Source of the DNA: Candidatus Saccharibacteria bacterium UBA1103
Lineage (GTDB): Bacteria > Patescibacteriota > Saccharimonadia > Saccharimonadales > Saccharimonadaceae
Length of the DNA: 64,000 nucleotides
Reading direction: 5' to 3'
NCBI GenBank assembly: GCA_002313515.1
Contig: DCBQ01000005.1
Span: forward strand, 1-64,000
Shown: positions 60,311-64,000 of the stretch, in pieces
How positions within the stretch are numbered: the stretch's first letter is position 1
How the letters are laid out: every line of letters begins with the position of its first letter
Program-made: the position numbers and the translations under genes
The notes under the pieces: generated by a model
The model's input: the letters and a program-made list of their open reading frames with translations, nothing else
What the model was told of the DNA's origin: nothing
Databases searched by the model: none

Positions 60311-60363
60311 AACCCACCGTCAGGCTAATGCCTGTCACCTCCCTTTGTGAAAGGGGGGTATTT
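60311..60363 (-). repeat. Family-A repeat between convergent pilX-like and xerC genes
   Basis: CCCACCGTCAGGCTAATGCCTG (second hairpin) then TCACCTCCCTT-TGTG-AAGGGGGG and TATTTTC. It fills the 68-nt gap. Confidence 0.7.
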
Positions 60364-60364
60364 T

Positions 60365-61366
60365 CTATAGCTGGCTCTGAAACTTTTCGTGCACTTCACG
60401 CAGATGTGGATCGGTGACGTGAGTATAGATCTGGGTAGTAGCAATATTGGCATGCCCCAGCATAGATTGAACCGAGCGCAAATCAGCCCCGTTCATCAGT
60501 AGGTCGGTGGCAAAGGAATGACGCAGAGTATGGGGTGATACATGCTTGGTGATGCCAGCCTTCATGGCGTAACTCTTAACGATGCGCTGGACAGAGCGAG
60601 GCGTTAGGCGACGAGATTCAGACTCGGCTACGGTCTCGGCGTGATTATCTTTGCCAACATTGCGCGAGTTGTTTAGAAACAGCGGTTTTAGGTTGTCTAC
60701 CCGTGAATCAAGATATTGTTCAACGGCAGTAGCAGCGGTAGGGCTAATGAAGATTGGTCGGTCTTTGCCGCCTTTACCACGAATGACAAACTCGCGTCGT
60801 TCAGTATTGATGCGGTCACGGTCTAGGCTGCACAACTCACTGACCCGCATGCCGCCGGAAAATAGTAGTTCCATGATGGCTTTATCGCGTAGACCATTCT
60901 CGGTGGTGGTGTCAATTTCGGCAAACAAGCGTGCAACTTCTTCGGCCAATAAAAATGAAACCTGTTTTTTGTGTACTTTTGGTAAATTAATTTTGACGGC
61001 ATCGAGTGTAGGGATGTCACGCTGAGCACAATATTTTAGGAAGCTACGTAGGGCGATCAAGTGATAACTCTGGGTGATGGTGGACAACTCGCGACCTTGT
61101 TCGTCCACGTAGCGAGCTAACCATAGTCGATACTTGCGTACAGTTTCATCGGTAATTTGGTCAACCGTGATATCACCCACGAATTCAGCAAAGCGATCCA
61201 TGTACAAATGATAGTTTTCGGCGGTACGCAGTGAGCGGCCACGGCCGACTTCAACGTCCTCGACGAAGTCCATGATTAGGTCCGATAGGTAATAATCGGT
61301 CGATGAAGTCGGTTTAATATAGTCGGTGCCAGCTGCTTTGTCTAATTGCTTTTTATTTGTATCCAT
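60365..61366 (-). CDS. xerC: Tyrosine recombinase XerC/XerD type
   Basis: 333 residues from ATG 61366. TGTGC-TACAAT ends 6 nt before this ATG; a start 6 codons upstream would lie inside the promoter. The SAM-like N-terminal core-binding domain (about 20-125) precedes the catalytic domain with Arg in GMRVSEL, Lys in GKGGKDR, HTLRH, GHANIATTQIY (His and Tyr nucleophile). A Saccharibacteria-type Xer would resolve chromosome dimers with FtsK. XerC or XerD cannot be told from sequence alone. It has an insertion of about 20 residues before the RLTPRSVQ helix. Confidence 0.9.
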   Translation of the reverse strand: MDTNKKQLDKAAGTDYIKPTSSTDYYLSDLIMDFVEDVEVGRGRSLRTAENYHLYMDRFAEFVGDITVDQITDETVRKYRLWLARYVDEQGRELSTITQSYHLIALRSFLKYCAQRDIPTLDAVKINLPKVHKKQVSFLLAEEVARLFAEIDTTTENGLRDKAIMELLFSGGMRVSELCSLDRDRINTERREFVIRGKGGKDRPIFISPTAATAVEQYLDSRVDNLKPLFLNNSRNVGKDNHAETVAESESRRLTPRSVQRIVKSYAMKAGITKHVSPHTLRHSFATDLLMNGADLRSVQSMLGHANIATTQIYTHVTDPHLREVHEKFQSQL

Positions 61367-61544
61367 AAGCATATTGTAGCACAATTGCTATTGTCGCGCA
61401 ATAACGACTTTTTAACGTTTTACGACGTAAGTAATAGAGGTGACTCAAAAATAATAATCTGTGGAAAACTATCGATGTATTGTGGGTAAATTGGCGCTGT
61501 TGGCTATCGAAATGAATATGAGCGTTGTGCTAAAATATGGACAA

Positions 61545-62084
61545 ATGACCAGAAATAAACAGTCAAGCAAAAACAATCAGGGCTTAATGTTTCAGGGGCA
61601 GCATCCCGATGAACAGGTGTTGTTTACTTTTCGCCAGCACATCATTGTGATGCGAAAGGGCTTTTACGCAATTCTGTTATTGTTTCTGCTGGGCTCAGTG
61701 CCGTTTATGATTTGGCAGGACGATATTCAGTTGCTATGGGGTCCGCTGATCGGTATGGCGCTGGGTATTTTGGTATTCTTTCACTATTGGATCGGCTGGC
61801 ATTTCTCGTTGTTCATTGTGACTAACGAGCGCATTCGGCAAATTACCCAGAAGGGGCTGTTTAACAAGACGGTGATTGACTTGAATTTGAATAAAGTTCA
61901 AAATATCAGTTATAATATACCTGGTATGACTGGCAGCATCTTTGGCTTTGGTACTTTGGTGCTGCAAACTATGGTCGGCAATATGGTGATAGAAAAAGCG
62001 GCACACTGTGAGCGGGTTTACAACGACCTATCCGATGCAGTGCGTGCGGCCGGCGGTATGACGGATATTGATAATAAGGAGTAG
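61545..62084 (+). CDS. bPH2-domain membrane protein (YdbS-like)
   Basis: 179 residues from ATG 61545 (TGTGC-TAAAAT ends 8 nt before it). Two membrane segments (about 45-68 and 72-95), then a bacterial PH domain (FIVTNERIRQITQKGLFNKTVIDLNLNKVQNI). Role unknown, membrane-linked. Followed after 9 nt by the foldase gene. Confidence 0.82.
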   Translation: MTRNKQSSKNNQGLMFQGQHPDEQVLFTFRQHIIVMRKGFYAILLLFLLGSVPFMIWQDDIQLLWGPLIGMALGILVFFHYWIGWHFSLFIVTNERIRQITQKGLFNKTVIDLNLNKVQNISYNIPGMTGSIFGFGTLVLQTMVGNMVIEKAAHCERVYNDLSDAVRAAGGMTDIDNKE

Positions 62085-62093
62085 CTAGCAAGA

Positions 62094-63215
62094 ATGTCAA
62101 TTAAGGATAAGATAGCGGAAAAAACAGCGGCGCTGACTGACAAGTCAAAGAAGTCGGATAAAATTATTCAGAACGCCCAGCGCAAGGCGCAGTCTATCCG
62201 CATTACCAACGACAATATTTCCGAACACCGCGCTAAGATCTTGGCGCAAGGTAAAAAGTTCAAGTACCCAGTACAAGTGTCGCGTAAGAAGCTGATAGTG
62301 CGCGCCTTGATTATCTTGCTAGTAGCTGTGGTGGCTTTTGGCGGCTTTGTGGGATTGCAGCTATACCGTTCGCAATCCATGAACGATTTGAACTATAGTG
62401 TTACTCGGATTGTGCCGCTGCCGGTAGCTCAGGTAGATGGCTATAGCGTGCGTTACGATAGCTACCTCAGGCGGATCCGCTCAATCGTGCATTATTACAC
62501 TGCTCAAGAGCGCCGTGACTTTAACACCAACGAAGGCCGTAATGAGCTAAATTATTACAAGCGTAGCGAACTAAAATCAGTGGAGCGCGAGGCTTATGCG
62601 GCAAAGTTAGCTAAGCAGCACAATCTAACGATCACCGACGACGAGGTGAACAAAGAAATTGCGCAACAGCTAAAGGCCGAGAAGTCTAGCGATGAGGATC
62701 TACTGTCTACCTTAAAGAACTATTACGGTTGGACGCGTGACGAGTACGAAGCCGTTCTGAGGGACCAGATGCTAGAGAAGAAGGTAGCCTATCGGGCTGA
62801 TACGGCTGCCAAGGAGAAGCTAGAGCAGGTGCAACAGGCACTAAAGAAGGAAGACTTTGTGGCGGTAGCAGCTAAATATAGTGATGATGAAGCCAAGGCC
62901 GAAGCAACTCCTACAGTCGTGAGTGCTAATAGTACTGACCCCACGAAAGTGCTGGATGCGGTTAAGCAGGTGAAGGATGGTCATATTACTCAGCCGATTA
63001 AGGTAAAGGTAGATAACGGTGATTATTATTACTACATCGCTAAGCGGATTGGAATTACTCAGTCGGACGAGGGCGAACAAATGAATTACCTGCTGATTAC
63101 CATCAAGCTAAAGCAATTCACTTCGGATTTTGAGAAGCTCCAAAAGGAAGGCAAGATTAAAGAGTTTATATCTGTGCCAAGTGAACACGATGTAGAGCAA
63201 GCACGACAGGGCTAG
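62094..63215 (+). CDS. Membrane-anchored PrsA/SurA-like foldase
   Basis: 373 residues. A basic cytoplasmic region of about 65 residues, one membrane segment (LIVRALIILLVAVVAFGGFVGL), a SurA-N-like chaperone domain (about 105-240), and a degenerate parvulin-type PPIase domain (DFVAVAAKYSDDEAK...). Probably assists folding of secreted proteins such as the pilins and the surface protein. Confidence 0.82.
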   Translation: MSIKDKIAEKTAALTDKSKKSDKIIQNAQRKAQSIRITNDNISEHRAKILAQGKKFKYPVQVSRKKLIVRALIILLVAVVAFGGFVGLQLYRSQSMNDLNYSVTRIVPLPVAQVDGYSVRYDSYLRRIRSIVHYYTAQERRDFNTNEGRNELNYYKRSELKSVEREAYAAKLAKQHNLTITDDEVNKEIAQQLKAEKSSDEDLLSTLKNYYGWTRDEYEAVLRDQMLEKKVAYRADTAAKEKLEQVQQALKKEDFVAVAAKYSDDEAKAEATPTVVSANSTDPTKVLDAVKQVKDGHITQPIKVKVDNGDYYYYIAKRIGITQSDEGEQMNYLLITIKLKQFTSDFEKLQKEGKIKEFISVPSEHDVEQARQG

Positions 63216-63303
63216 AATTGGCCTTGTCGCCAGCTTAAGCGACGATAATTTTGCGTAGCTATTGCAAAACTGCTAGTTATTTGGTATATTAATACTAGTT
63301 GAT

Positions 63304-63380
63304 GCGCTCGTGGTGCAGTTGGTTAACACGTCGCCCTGTCACGGCGAAGACCGCCAGTTCGAGTCTGGTCGAGCGCGCCA
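63304..63380 (+). tRNA. tRNA-Asp (anticodon GUC)
   Basis: 77 nt with acceptor GCGCTCG/CGAGCGC, anticodon loop CTGTCAC and encoded CCA. Confidence 0.95.
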
Positions 63381-63391
63381 GGAAATTATAT

Positions 63392-63418
63392 AGCCCGCCT
63401 ATGGCGGGCGTATTTATT
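63392..63418 (+). terminator. Intrinsic terminator after tRNA-Asp
   Basis: GCCCGCC-TAT-GGCGGGC followed by TATTTATTT. Confidence 0.75.
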
Positions 63419-63439
63419 TATGCTATAATATAACATATT

Positions 63440-63516
63440 GCCACCTTAGCTCAGTTGGCTAGAGCATCGCTTTCGTAAAGCGGGGGTCTGGGGTTCGAAT
63501 CCCCAAGGTGGCTCCA
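63440..63516 (+). tRNA. tRNA-Thr (anticodon CGU)
   Basis: 77 nt with acceptor GCCACCT/AGGTGGC, anticodon loop TTCGTAA and encoded CCA. A TGC-TATAAT promoter lies just upstream (63421-63430). Confidence 0.93.
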
Positions 63517-63533
63517 GATTATATAGGTAATAT

Positions 63534-63607
63534 GCGGGTGTAGTACAGCGGTAGTATATAACCTTCCCAAGGTTGAGATCGGAGTTCGACTCTCCGCACC
63601 CGCACCA
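63534..63607 (+). tRNA. tRNA-Gly (anticodon CCC)
   Basis: 74 nt with acceptor GCGGGTG/CACCCGC, anticodon loop TTCCCAA, T-loop AGTTCGACT and encoded CCA. It lies 17 nt after tRNA-Thr. Confidence 0.9.
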
Positions 63608-63620
63608 AAACTTATTGATT

Positions 63621-64000
63621 ATGACAAGTACTAAAGTTACTGAGAAAAAGGTGCCGAGCACGCCAGGTAAACCGACTAAGCACTTAGCTGCTATTGTGGC
63701 GGCCGTAAAAGATGCTGTACACAGTCGATTCTTTGTGTGCCTGGTGCTGATTAGCTTTATTCAGATGCTGATTTTGCTAATCATTACGGTTACCCATATC
63801 CAGCCAGGGCTAACCATCAAGACTCACTGGGACTTGATCGGTGCGGCTGATCCGATTGGCCAGTTTGAGCAGCCTTGGTACTACGTGTTCAATTTTGTGG
63901 CCTTACCGATTGTGTTCTTTATGATCAATGTGGCAGTAGCCTTGAAACTACTAATGGCGCGTGGTCGCCAGCTGGCACTCTGTTGGTTATGGCTGATGGT
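63621..64000 (+). CDS. Membrane protein of unknown function (cut by window edge)
   Basis: The frame opens at ATG 63621 and is open to the end (126 codons seen). A Lys/Pro-rich cytoplasmic lead (MTSTKVTEKKVPSTPGKPTK) precedes a membrane segment (FFVCLVLISFIQMLILLIITV), a polar loop and a second segment near residues 95-112. No family can be assigned from this part. No Shine-Dalgarno site is evident; it may be co-transcribed with the tRNAs. Confidence 0.7.
   Translation, partial: MTSTKVTEKKVPSTPGKPTKHLAAIVAAVKDAVHSRFFVCLVLISFIQMLILLIITVTHIQPGLTIKTHWDLIGAADPIGQFEQPWYYVFNFVALPIVFFMINVAVALKLLMARGRQLALCWLWLM

Noticed and set aside
1..64000. tmRNA, RNase P RNA, SRP RNA or rRNA genes
   Set aside because: No stretch carries their signature sequences; the larger gaps are explained by repeats, the valS leader and the locus before rnj.
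1..64000. Alternative genetic code (UGA as Gly, as in some CPR phyla)
   Set aside because: TGA acts as a stop at several clear gene ends, for example the minor pilin genes ending at 57395 and 58962, and no conserved protein reads through TGA.

Overview
The window looks like a chromosome segment of a Candidatus Saccharibacteria (TM7, Patescibacteria/CPR) epibiont. This rests on gene content and protein character rather than a 16S gene. It has a streamlined, single-membrane (no secretin) type IV pilus locus, a short sigma-A, RNase J instead of RNase E, FemX-type and MurE peptidoglycan enzymes, small tRNA clusters and many membrane-anchored proteins of unknown function. TGA is used as a normal stop, so the genetic code is standard.

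Layout. 1-317: edge fragment of a membrane-anchored protein. 633-2604: groES-groEL behind a CIRCE operator. 2628-2860: two tRNA-Ser. 2915-6694: D,D-carboxypeptidase, HIT protein, RlmH and two membrane-anchored unknowns. 6916-9673: valS with a structured leader. 9841-11487: FemX-like transferase and SGNH hydrolase. 11521-13146: a small accessory island with a Phd/RelE-type toxin-antitoxin pair and two frame-disrupted small genes. 13158-18363: tsaD, murE, a PMM-like HAD phosphatase, tRNA-Ser/Pro and a GT39-type glycosyltransferase. 18575-22431: oleate hydratase, an acidic small protein and an SPFH protein. 22590-32931: argS, orn, dnaG, sigA and polA. 32942-34814: RHH protein, HAD, fpg. 34819-37576: a candidate type I toxin-antitoxin locus and rnj. 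37645-43976: two small unknown genes, ftsK and a large secreted surface protein. 44056-46530: rpsF-ssb-rpsR-efp-tlyA. 46597-47712: ychF. 47827-60296: a nearly complete type IV pilus system (pilMNO, small PilP-position protein, pilB, pilT, pilC, major pilin, pilD, three minor pilins, PilX-like). 60365-64000: XerC/D recombinase, bPH2 protein, PrsA/SurA-like foldase, tRNA-Asp/Thr/Gly and a membrane protein cut by the edge.

How the genes work together. Replication, repair and decoding genes are interleaved with cell-wall genes (dacA, femX, murE) and a full surface-motility and attachment locus, as expected of a host-attached ultrasmall cell. The pilus genes supply assembly platform, extension and retraction ATPases, prepilin peptidase and pilins but no outer-membrane secretin.

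Four signals go beyond ordinary annotation. (1) A family of GC-rich double-palindrome repeats sits at about 14 loci. At two of them it lies in frame inside genes (fpg and the edge gene), much like Rickettsia palindromic elements. (2) A second, unrelated palindrome family occurs four times. (3) About twenty genes have a -10 hexamer, often in an extended form like TGTGCTATAAT, ending only 6-9 nt before the start codon, which implies pervasive leaderless transcription. (4) The gap before rnj holds a 22-codon ORF with a strong Shine-Dalgarno site and a converging short transcript that share a terminator hairpin and a direct repeat, an architecture resembling the Fst/par type I toxin-antitoxin system.
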